NCBI GenBank assembly: GCA_018398805.1
Contig: JAGFBZ010002029.1
Span: 34,998 to 98,997 of the forward strand
DNA from: Hirundichthys speculiger
Taxonomy: Eukaryota; Chordata; Actinopteri; Beloniformes; Exocoetidae
Direction: 5' to 3'
DNA length: 64,000 nt
Position numbers and translations under genes: made by a program. The notes beneath the pieces were generated by a model, which was not told where the DNA came from, ran no database searches, and was given only the letters and a program-made list of their open reading frames with translations. Positions 23,203 through 35,035 of this stretch are shown here, piece by piece. Each line of letters begins with the position of its first letter. Position 1 is the stretch's first letter.

Positions 23203-24427
23203 AAGAGAACAAACATAATCCACATTTTCTGTTCAGCACTGTGGCCAGGCTGACAAAAAGTCACAACTATGTTGGTCCATGCATTCCTGCTACGCTCAGT
23301 AGTGAAGACTTTATGAGCTTTTTTAACAGAAAAATAATCAAAATTGCAGTTTCACTAAGTTCTTTTGGTTCTGATTTTACTCTGGACTATTTCTCTTCTG
23401 TAGGCCTCTCTGAGTTGACCTCAGCTATCAGCAAAGCTAAACCATCAACGTGTCTGTTGGATCCTACCCAACTCGACTGCTCAAAGATGTCATTGGTACG
23501 TCAATTTTGAATCAGATTAACCTATCTCTAAAATAAGGATATGTACCACAGTTGCAGTTATAAAACCTTTGCTTAAGAAACCATCTTTTGATCCAGACAT
23601 TTTGGCAAATTATAGACCAATATCCAACTTTCCATTTATCTCTAAAATTCTGGAAAAAAATAGTTTTAAGCCAGTTAGGAGAACACCTGCAGAGAAATGA
23701 TCTATTTGTAGTTTTTTTCAGTCAGGGTTCAGAACACGTCATAGTACAGAAACGGCGCTGGTTAAAGTCCCCAATTACCTCCTCATGGCCTTAGACAATG
23801 GATTAGTATCTGTACTTGTTCTGCTGGACCATGGGATAAACTTTAATTGCTACGTTGATGATATGCAGCTGTTCTTATGCATGAAACCACAGAAAGCAAA
23901 ACCGTTGGCCAAACTTCAAGGGTGTCTTAATGACATTAAGTCCTGGATGTCCTCTAACGTTTTGCTTCTAAATTTGGATAAAACAGAGGTTATTGTCTTT
24001 GGTCCCAAACATCAGGAATGGATTAACTGAGTTTATGCTGGCATCCAGCACAGCTGTGAAAAACAATGGAGTAATTTTTGATCAGGATATGTCATTTAAG
24101 CAGCATATTAATCAGGTTTGCAAGACTACCTTTTTTCATCCCCGAAATATCGCGAAGATTAGGAGCATCCTCTCCCAGGGTGATGCTGAAAAATTAATCC
24201 ACGTGTTTGTCAGCGCTAGACTAGATTATTGTAATGCGTTGTTAGAAGGCTGAATAGCCTCCAACTGATCTAGAATGAAGCAGCGAGGGTGCTGACAGGA
24301 ATCCGTAAGTGAGATCACGTCTCACCCATGTTAGCCTCCATCCATTGGCTCCCCATGAAATTTCGAATCGAGTTTAAAATTCTAAATAAAAAATATAAGG
24401 CCCTTACTCCTAGAATATCCATAAGTA

Positions 24428-26051
<1,624 letters not shown>

Positions 26052-26413
26052 TAGATTTAGAGGACAGGCCTTCTGCTACCAGGCACCTTTATGATGGAAT
26101 CAGCTACCAATTTGGGTTGAGGCTGACACCACCTCCATTTTTAAAACTAAATTGAAAACATTTCTGTTTAGTAAAGCCTACAGTTAGTCTTAACAATAGT
26201 GTGTAAGGGCTATTAGTTATAGTTATAGGAGCTAAGATTAGTGTAGACTCATCTTAATCACAGCTTCGTCATAGTTATGCTGCTATAGGCCTACGCTGCA
26301 GAGAGACTCTAACATGATCTGCTGAGCGGTGTCTCTACTGCTCTTCTCCTTTTTCTTCCCTTTCCATAGTTAATTAGGAGCACCTTGTTACTGTAACTGT
26401 GCTCCATTTTTAC

Positions 26414-26838
26414 TTCTGCTAAGGAGGCTATGTTTTTGCCAGCGTTTATTTGTCTGTCTTTTTGATGTCTGTGTTCAAGATAACTCAAAAAGTTATAGAT
26501 GGATTTTGATAACATTTTCAGGAGTTGTCAGAAATGTGAAAGGAAGAACTGATTTCATTTTGGGTGTGATCCGGAAGAAATTAAGAATTCTGGATCACTT
26601 TTAAATTTTCGATAATGTTGTGGTAAATTGGCCAAATATTTTGTTTCTCAATATCTCCATTAATTATTGCCAAAAACTCATGACATTTCACTCAGGGATT
26701 GACAATGGAAACCTCTATCAAATTTCAAAGGCTGATCCGGATCTGATCCAGAAGGGGGATTTTATCGCAATATGTAAATTGCTATATGGGGGAATTTTTG
26801 CGCTTAGCGGAGGTCTGCGCTCTCAGAGTGCTTTTCAT
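26414..26838 (+). repeat. Interspersed repeat family A, long copy
   Basis: Starts TTCTGCTAAGGAGGCTATG and ends CTCAGAGTGCTTTTCATG. It keeps the middle block (about 26615-26810) that is missing from the 264-bp copy near NITR-A. Confidence 0.75.
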
Positions 26839-27096
26839 GTTAAGAAATGCTTTCCTGGAAGCTCACTGGCTCTTTTTTTTTCTGAGCAGTTTGTTGAAAC
26901 TTCTTGGAGTACAAAAAAAAAAGATTAAATCATTTGCTCCAGATGAGTTAGAGCTAGTTATGTATATATCAGTGCAGAGGAGGAGGAGGAGGAAGGAAGA
27001 GGAGGAAGCTGTACAGCAGAGTCCCAGACGAGCTGCCCATGAGAGCTGCTCCGATCTGGGGTTTGCAGGTAGTGGCTTTAGGGAAGCAGAAGATTG

Positions 27097-27293
27097 CTAA
27101 TAGTGGGTAGCGCAACCTGCTCTTAAAGGCAATGGCTGCTGACGCACTGATTGGTTAAACAGGTGGAATGCTCTAACCACTCCCATGCATAAATATAGCG
27201 GTTAGCACAGGTAAGGTTGCGGGTTTAGGGAGTTGGAAGATTGCGTTTTTTGTAGGGGACCGTCCCTCCCGCTACCCACTATCCCTTAATAGT
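27097..27293. repeat. Short element bounded by GTGGGTAGCG inverted repeats
   Basis: TAATAGTGGGTAGCG at about 27097-27111 and its reverse-complement form CGCTACCCACTAT at about 27279-27291 bound about 195 bp. The interior word GCGGGTTTAGG also occurs in the related element near 57155. Related ends occur near 39498, 57060 and 57165. Confidence 0.5.
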
Positions 27294-27950
27294 CGCTTTA
27301 GGAAGTTTGGTGCAGGCCCATAGTGTTTCTGGGCTTGTGACCGGCTCAAAAAGACACTGGCTTCTGACCCCCCAAGGCTGCATTATTTTTTAATTCACAT
27401 ATGCTTTCTATAATAATAGTTTTCATTCATAAGCATTTTCAGAACAGTTTTTTCAATAATTCTTTCTAACATTTGCCCTTGAGGCCTCTATCTTTAAGTG
27501 TTCAATAGCAACAATGTGTCATGAAAGAAAAAATGTGCTTTGGTTTGCTGTTTTGTAATCAAATCACTTTTAGATTCATCAAGTCACATACTACTCAGCA
27601 CTCTTTTTTTTAAGTTCCCCTCCATTTACACAACTTTAACTTTCCATTTACATGCATTTTTATTCCCTCTGCTTTTAATAATTTAATATTTAACTTAAAA
27701 CTTTATTTGTCATGGGAGTTTACCTGAAAAGCACAAGTTATTCAACACAGATATTATTGTATGTTTAGTTGTTGTGCCAATGAACTCTACTCTCTGTTGT
27801 TTGAATTTATAATATATATAAATGTGCATTTTTAATTTTACCCTAAATATAAAAGGATGGGACATAAATAGCCTCAAAGTTCCACATATTTCTTTTACTG
27901 TACAAGTCTTTTTAACAACCAACCTTGACTCTGTAGGTGTGTGCAACCCT
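27294..27950. other. AT-rich region upstream of NITR-D
   Basis: No gene is supported. The last ~100 bp (TTCTTTTACTGT... ACCTTGAC) are homologous to the upstream regions of NITR-B and C. Confidence 0.4.
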
Positions 27951-27980
27951 GTGATCATGTTTCCAAAGAAGGACAGACTG

Positions 27981-28045
27981 TGTCACTTCAGACAGGCCAA
28001 TCAAACACGGTCTTGTCTCTTAGGAGTGGAAACAGTATCAAACGT
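27981..28045 (+). promoter_or_regulatory. Proximal promoter of NITR-D
   Basis: TGTCACTTCAG at 27981-27991 and GGCCAATCA at 27995-28003 lie 77 bp before the first ATG (28072). The CTCTTAGGAGTGG stretch follows. The arrangement matches the intact paralogues, although the coding frame is broken. Confidence 0.58.
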
Positions 28046-28074
28046 CTTTTCATTCAACTTAACAATCAGACATG

Positions 28075-29551
28075 ATGACACCTGCACAGTTTGTCCTCTA
28101 TCTGACATGTTTGCTTTTCGGGGAAATGGGTGAGTTGTAAATTTTGTCACTCATTTATTTCTACAAATAGTCTGAGCATCACTTCATGGCTATGCTGAAT
28201 TCTGTCAAAGGTTAGTGATTATACATTTTTCTTCCTCTTTCACTGTAGTTCAGAAAATTCATCTGGCGTCACCTACTTCATCTGTACCTCTTAATCAAGA
28301 GAGTGGTTTTAAATCTATGCAAGTTGGAGAAAATATTGCTTTGCAATGTTTCCATACTGATTCACCAATGCTCTTCTGGTACATGCAACCTCTGGGGGAG
28401 AGACCAAGGCTCATCTCTACTTTCTATGTGAGTGGCAAAGTAATCACTTTTCATCATAACTTCAAGAACAATTCACGCTTCAGTCTGGATGTAGAAAATG
28501 GTCACCATCACTTGACCATTTCAGATCTGAAAGTTTCAGACTCCGCAACTTACTATTGTGCAGTTAGGGCTGGAATGGTCTTGACTTTTGCTGAGGGTGC
28601 AACTGTCAGTGTGAAAGGTTCAGATTTTAACATCCAGGCTTTGGTGCATCAGTCAGCGTCTCAGACCGTCCAGCCAGGAGGCTTACCCTGGCTCACTTTG
28701 AACTGTGCAGTACATAATATGAAATGTGATGGAAAAGATAATCTTTACTGGTTCAAAGACTCAAAAGAGGCCCATCCAGGACTCATTCACACCCATGGAG
28801 GAAGAAATTATCAATATGAAAGAAAACCCTACACACATTCAAATACCTGTGAGTACAACCTGCCCCCAGAAGAACCTGAATGTGTTTCATGCTGGGACCT
28901 ACTACTGTGCTGTTGCCTTATGTGGACACATACTGTTTGGAAATAAGACGGAGATAGACATCTCAAGTGAGTAACAGTTTTGACTAATTGGTATTTGTAG
29001 ACTACAATGAAAAAAAAAAAGCCCCTGAAATCTCTCATTTATCTGGTTCCTGGCTCTCTATAGGTGATGTGGACTCTGTTCTGGTGTATTTCTTGACTGG
29101 AACCTTGATATTCACCACTGTCCTAGTTGTTATACTGCTTATCACAGTGTACAACATGAACAAAGGAAAGTGCTGCCAATCCACAGGTACAGAAATTAAC
29201 AAGAAAAAATCTACTTTTCTCTGTGTCCACCAAACCTATTATTTAAATAGCAGACCATTTTCTGTGTTTCAAAATCAGAGGCAAGATTTACAGCTCCCCC
29301 AACAGTCAGCATTGTGGTAAAATTTTACTTTACAAATTACAAGCTGAATTTCCATATACTGTTAGTTTTGCTTTACTCTCAGGGTCCATATTGTAATCTT
29401 CTTCCATGTATTTTGTTTCTAGAGTAAAAACCAGGATCCAGACAGCCCCCAATATGCTGCTTTAGAGCTTAACCATCTCAACAGATCAAGAAGACAGAGG
29501 AGTGACACCAACACTGAATGTGTTTATTCCAGTGTGAAGCAGCGGGACTGA
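28075..29551 (+). pseudogene. nitr: NITR-D, receptor gene with +1 frameshift in second Ig domain
   Basis: Exons are 28075-28129, 28249-28966, 29064-29186, 29279-29316 and 29423-29551. The leader is MTPAQFVLYLTCLLFGEM, with an extra in-frame ATG at 28072. The V domain is intact (Cys, Trp, YYC) with CDR3-like AVRAGMVLTF, then FAEGA (Thr to Ala). The second domain reads well to about 28862. There a run of five C (28863-28867) gives one extra base compared with the paralogues. The frame then leaves the Ig fold and stops at 28946, before the last two cysteines and the membrane exon. The downstream exons are well kept, including YAAL and VYSSV, and splice sites look normal. The break could therefore be recent, polymorphic or an assembly error in the C run. 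Two extra codons lie near 28685. As it stands, a soluble truncated protein is predicted. Confidence 0.82.
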
Positions 29552-29912
29552 ACTTGGTTAATCATTCAAGAAATCTTTGTTGTACTTCCAGGAGCAGAGC
29601 TCAGGGTACATGTTAAATTGTGTTGTATCTGTTTTTAGCTTCCCTTTGGTCTGCGGTTAAAAGATACAATCTATTTAAAATTAAAGTTTGGCACTGTGGA
29701 CATTTAATAGCCTATATTTGTGTCCTATATCCTATATTGTTATCCTATATAACTACTTTTGTAGTTTTAAGCAAGGTGTATATATTTTTTTCCTGTTTCT
29801 TTTTTGTTTTGTCTTTTCCTCTCTGATGTACTGTTTTTAGTCTTCTTTTCTTTGGACTACATACAAATAATATCCATTCCTTATCAAGCAGTATTTTCAT
29901 AAGAATATAGTT

Positions 29913-29920
<8 letters not shown>
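29552..29920. other. 3' flank of NITR-D
   Basis: The first ~110 bp match the 3' untranslated region of NITR-A and B (CATTCAAGAAATCTTTGTTG, GGAGCAGAGCTCAGGGTAC). The rest is AT-rich without a gene. Confidence 0.5.
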
Positions 29921-29995
<75 letters not shown>

Positions 29996-30001
29996 ATATA
30001 T

Positions 30002-30034
<33 letters not shown>
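29921..30034. repeat. (A)n-(TA)n-(T)n low-complexity tract
   Basis: An A tract of about 22 is followed by about 58 bp of TA repeats, a short TCTATATATAGA, and a T tract of about 27. The whole is self-complementary and could form one long hairpin. Confidence 0.95.
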
Positions 30035-30040
<6 letters not shown>

Positions 30041-31368
30041 CACTCTTTGGAGCTTTTTGAATAGTAGTTGTACTTGTGTTTTAGGATCAGATACTCAATT
30101 GCTCACCTTCTGAATTCTGCAATCATGCTCATGAAGTTTCATGTTATTTTCAAATGTGCTCTGCTGTACTTCACTGCTGTACTTAATATGTTATTTGGTC
30201 TCATGTCCTGCTGCTTCTACAAATGTTCTGCACTCAGACTTCTTATATAGACTTGCAAAAACATTCTTTTGTAAAAAAAACAAAACAAAACAAAACAAAA
30301 AATTATGTGTTCAAAGTAGGGTATGCAGGCTCTTATATGTGTATTTTGCCGTTTATAAAAGAAAACAGTGTTAATGTTTACTACGGTTCGGCATTCAAAT
30401 GTTGTGGCACAATTTCAGCTATGAACAATGGAAAGGAATAAAACTATTACGTTCAGAACCGGTGATCTGTTGCTTCTTCTGCATCTCATCATCTTGTATG
30501 TGTTGTACGTGTATGTTGTTACTGGGTAGCTGTGAGTCTGTGCTCTCAGAGGAATATTACTTTAGACAAAGGCCAACAAGCCTGCAACTGAAATTTCCAA
30601 AGTCTGAAGGTACCACAGCACGCTGCTAGAACTGAGATTACATTTTTTTAGCTGTCAGTCCTGAATGAAACATCATTTATATCTCTGTCTGAATCCAAAC
30701 AAAAGAGGAAAATAATTCACATTCTAATACTCTAATTTTCAAACTTTCATAAATTCTCAGTATGTGTTAACCATTGAGGCTACATTTAACAGATGGTCTT
30801 TGCTGTCTCTAGTGTAAGTGCCAGGTACTTAACAGTTATTTTCTGTACATATTGTTGGCCCATCAATATGGTAAGTTATACATATTGGCCCAAAGCCTAA
30901 TACAGACTGGAAGCTACACAGTTGCTACACAGAGAAGAAACCAAATGGAGACCGACTTGTGTAATGCAGTGGCTTTTCATACATACAGTCAGACTATAAA
31001 CACACCCTTCATTTCAACACCACAGATGAATATTCCTTGTAAATATTATCGATTATTCCTTTCATCCAGTTTCTCCTTCTTTTTGAGTGAAACTCATGTT
31101 ATCGTGCTAAGCACTATAAAATGCATTAAAATGTTTGTATTGTCATCTTTTTCCTTTATCATGATTTTGCACCTCTGATAGTATAGAGCTATTAGAGCAT
31201 CGAGAACAGGAAACAAACAAATCTGCAAAGCCCTGGATGAGTGAGTGCTGCCCCCTTACACGTCATGTTCCACTGTACTCGCCTCTATTAAGCCATTTAA
31301 ATCCAGCTGGAGTAGTGCTTTGTACTGCCCAATTGATTTGGAAAATTAGCTGAATGCTAAAAGCCAAG
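30035..31368. other. Intergenic, nothing recognised
   Basis: About 1.3 kb of AT-rich sequence with no supported gene. AAACA repeats occur at about 30278-30300. Confidence 0.4.
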
Positions 31369-31369
31369 G

Positions 31370-31915
31370 CAAGGCAAGTTTATTTGTATAGCACATTTCG
31401 TGTACAAGATAATTCAGGGTGCTGTACATAAACATTAGAATCATTACAGAGCAATAAAGAGTACATTAAAACAGTGAGGAAATAAAAATAAAATGAAATA
31501 TCAAAACCCTCAAATAAGATAGGATAAAATGCAAAAAGTTATTCAACAGTTGTTTTTGATTTTAAAAAAGAAGAATTAATAATAAAGGTTGCAGATAAAA
31601 TGCAACAAATGAAAGGTAATTATCAGTTGTTTTGATAAAAGGTGGCAAATAGAAAAGTTTTTAACCCTGATTTTGCTTCATAATGAACCAGAAGATCCTA
31701 AATGTATTTTGGCCCTAAACCATTCAGTGCTTAGTAATCTAACAGCAGAATTTTGAAGTCAATTCTTTGACAAACAGGAAGCCAGTGTAAAGATCTGAGG
31801 ACTGGAGTTATATGATCCACTTTCCTGGTGTTAGTCCAGAACGCTGCTGCTCGAGTCCCACTAACTGCAGACGTCTGATGGACTTTCTAGGGAGACCTGT
31901 CAGGACAGCGTTACA
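31370..31915 (-). repeat. L2/Maui-like LINE 3' fragment
   Basis: The reversed 3' end (AAGTTTATTTGTATAGCACATTT) lies at 31378. The 3' region follows, and to about 31910 a decayed RT C-terminal part with TTAGTCCAGAACGCTGCTGC. Another L2-type tail (CAAACTTTATTTATATAGCACC) starts at about 31935, so two fragments are adjacent. Confidence 0.6.
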
Positions 31916-31929
31916 CTAGTCCAAACCAA

Positions 31930-32732
31930 ACTAAATCAAACTTTATTTATATAGCACCTTTCATACATTAAAAATGCAACATAAAGTGCTGCTGCACAAT
32001 GAAAATAAGTTAAAAAAAAAATATAAAACAGGATCACAACAGAAAATAAAAACCCATCCCTCTCACCCCCATATATAGACCTACGCACTCACCCACAAAT
32101 CACACACACGCACACTCACAGTACAAAGTAAATAGTTTTGCAACATGGCAGGGCACTGAGTATCCAGGTACCTATGGAAGGCCATCCACGCCGAGAGGCA
32201 CCACAGCCTGCAACCACAGGGGGCGCCGTCCCAGAGACCAACTCAACCCAGATAGACCAGGGTAGGCCTACACATTTTGCAGAGCCCCTCAGTCCCGGGC
32301 CCAAGGGATCTCCAAGACAACACCCCTGGGGGCTGACCAGACAACTCCCAGTGTGGAGGACCCCCATGAGGAAACACTGGAGCTAAAAACTAAAAAGATT
32401 AAAAGACAGTAGAACAGGATAAAAACAGACAATAGATACAGTAATGATAAAATGTATAAACGTAAAAATGTAAAGGTTTAGAATTTAAAAATAAAATTAA
32501 AAATTTAATGATAATAAAATGCACAGAGACTTAAACTAAATTTAAAACTTAAATTAAATCATTGAATTAAGAACAGTAGAATAAAAGAACCAAGAGTAAA
32601 GGAAATCATGTAAAAGCTAGGTTAAAAAGGTGAGTCTTGAGCCTCTTTTTAAAAATCTCAACAGTCTCTGCGGTCCTGATGTTCTCCTCCAGGCTGGTCC
32701 ACAGATGAGGGCCATAGTGGCTGAATGCAGCC
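31930..32732 (-). mobile_element. L2-type LINE, 3' part, split by a provirus
   Basis: The reversed 3' end lies near 31935. The 3' untranslated part includes a GC-rich section at 32140-32390 and GAGTCTTGAGCCTCTTTTTAAA near 32630. It ends in GCTGAATGCAGCC, and the same LINE resumes after the provirus at 38553. One piece of DNA, AGCC, is duplicated at the break. Confidence 0.75.
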
Positions 32733-33264
32733 TGTTGTGGCAATTTTATTAATTGCACAAATTAAAATTATAGATCCTTAACAAATGCAACAGCAGAGCT
32801 CAAACTTTTATCCAGGTTTATTTCAGCTGAGCGCAACAGCGGGAGCACAGCCATGCAGCCTGTCGACTGGATGATTGCGCCCCCGGTAATCCACATTTAC
32901 ATCCCTTTATATAGTAGTCTGAAAGAACAAAAGGCAATTTACATCTCTTACACAAGGAAGTCTGATTGACCAAATGGCAGGAACTGATTCAATCAATTTA
33001 CATGTCCTACAGCAAAGAAACCTTTGTTGATCAAAGGCAGGACTGGTTGATCAACATTTCGGTAGTGTGGAGACAGTCTTCCTCTCTGGGAAAGTTGTCA
33101 CAATACACTGATGAAGGTGTTAGCAACTTTCGTCTGGAAATGTTGATTGAAAAGGGAGCTTTGACACCTAGACAGAAGCATTCTGTATTCAAATTCTACC
33201 AGGACACTATTTCATCTGAGTTCTTTGTTATACTTAGCATTCTGTACTCAAATTTTCCACGACA
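32733..33264 (-). repeat. 3' LTR of the provirus
   Basis: 532 bp. On the minus strand it starts TGTCGTGGAAAA and ends GCCACAACA. Just upstream in the minus direction is a purine-rich tract (AAAAAGGAGGAG, reverse complement of about 33265-33276), placed as expected for a polypurine primer. Confidence 0.88.
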
Positions 33265-34128
33265 CTCCTCCTTTTTATTAAATTTACAAACATTTTTTAA
33301 TCATTCTATATCACAAAGAACTCCATACTCTGGTTTTCAATGTCTTCCTGGGAAGGCAAAGGAACAGAGGACTGTTGAAGGAAGGTTGTAAGCACTGTAG
33401 TATTGAATATTCAAACCAAAGATTTTGCCAAGGAGATTATACAACAATATAACATCATAACAAAATGACACAGTAAACATAACAGCTGGATTTATTCTTG
33501 GTGGACATCCGATGTGCTGTGAGCCACCAGAGGTTGTCTTGATGGTCATGATGATCAATCTTATGGGCTGCTCGTGTCCTTCCATGGAATAAAGGTACCG
33601 GTGTTGAAACCAGAATCAGCCCAGAGGAAGCTTACAAAGTAAGCAATTTTTATCGTTGCCGCGTGGAGGGTAGACTACCTCCACGGGAACTGGTCTCAGG
33701 GATTATTCTGCCCTTGTGTTGAGAGACCAGTTTTTTGTGGTTCTCAGGAGTACCTGAGAACCGTCTGCAGTGACTTGTGTGTGTCCAGGTGGCCCTTTCA
33801 GTGATTTTTACTGCCGTATAGGTGGTGAGAAATATCTGGAATGGACCTCGTCACCCCTTAGATTTCCAGTGCATCCTTCGAAGTTCCTTTTGCTCGGATC
33901 CAATCACCGGGTCGCAAAAGGATGTAGAGGGCCTTCAGCTGGTCTTGGCAGGGACGCTTTCACTGCAGTCTGCATCTGTGATAGGGCTTTTGACAGGTTT
34001 TGGCAATAAACAATCATTTTGCTGTCACATGTGTCAGTAGAGAGAGCTCTCCACTGTGGGGGTTCAATTCCAATCATGGATGGTCGTCCAAACAGAATTT
34101 CAAAAGGACTTGAATTGTTTTTGTCCGT

Positions 34129-35035
34129 TTACACATGCGCATTTGGCCAGTTTAATTTTAGTGAACCGTTTCTCTCTACTGCTCCTCCTGACTCAGGGTG
34201 GTAGGAGCAGTGGGTTTTAAGATGAAAACCTAACCTTTCACTCACCTCTGTGAGGGCTTTGTTCACAAAATGGGTACCATTGTCACTGGAAATTCTTCCA
34301 GGAATTCCCATCTTGGAATGATTTCTGTCAACAGGGCCTTTGCCACTGCGCTGCTGTCTGCATATTTGGCTGGAAAAGCCTCAAGCCATTTTGAAAACAT
34401 GTCCACAATCACAAGACAATATTTTTTTTACCTTCTGATGGACTTAATTCTATAAAATCCATCATTAGGTGATCAAAGGGTTGGTTGGCTTGTGGGTGAC
34501 CAGCGGGGTTCATATTTAAGGCTCTGCCAGCATTATTGGATGCACAGATGAGGCATTTTTACAATAGTTTTTCTGCCACTGTGGTGAAGCCTTTTGTGAA
34601 CCATAAGGAGGTTATCTGTTGCAGCATTCCTCCCTTGGATACATGGTCCAACCCATGTGTCCATTTAGCAAACCAAGGAAAGAAGTGTTTGGGAAGGCAT
34701 GGCTTCCCGCCTGGGGATGTCCACACTCCTTCAGGAGAGATGAAGATGAAGCAGCCATGTGACTTCCACAAGGCTCTTTTTTGGGGAGTAGAAAAAGACT
34801 GGACAGCAGGGAGTGAAGAGAGGTCTGGTGTCTGGGTGTGTGTAGACAGCATGATGGGATCAGGAGGTTGAAGTGCTGCAGTTTTAGCAGTAACATCAGC
34901 CATAGCATTTCCCTTAGAGACAAAGTCATTTTTGCCTGTGTGAGCTGTACACTTCACCACAGAGATCTGTTTAGGCAACAGAATAGCATCTAACAGAGCG
35001 GAGATCTGTATCACATTTACCATCAGACTTTCCAT
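34129..35035 (-). pseudogene. Retroviral pol remnant: RNase H tail and integrase
   Basis: Minus-strand reading gives the end of an RNase H domain (about 35035-34850). It next gives a linker and an integrase N-terminal zinc-finger region (about 34700-34530), then part of the integrase core with its second Asp block (SSDNG) and the Glu-bearing block near 34170. Breaks: a stop near 34560, a frame change at the T run 34424-34431, and another near 34311. The blocks resemble vertebrate gamma/epsilon-type retroviruses more than Gypsy elements. No function is expected. Confidence 0.72.

Noticed and set aside
30068..30629. Cluster of short plus-strand open frames after NITR-D
   Set aside because: AT-rich, mutually overlapping, no splice logic and no recognised motif.
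33739..33762. 10-bp perfect inverted repeat GGTTCTCAGG with 4-nt loop
   Set aside because: A short hairpin in a decayed provirus interior with no context to assign a role.
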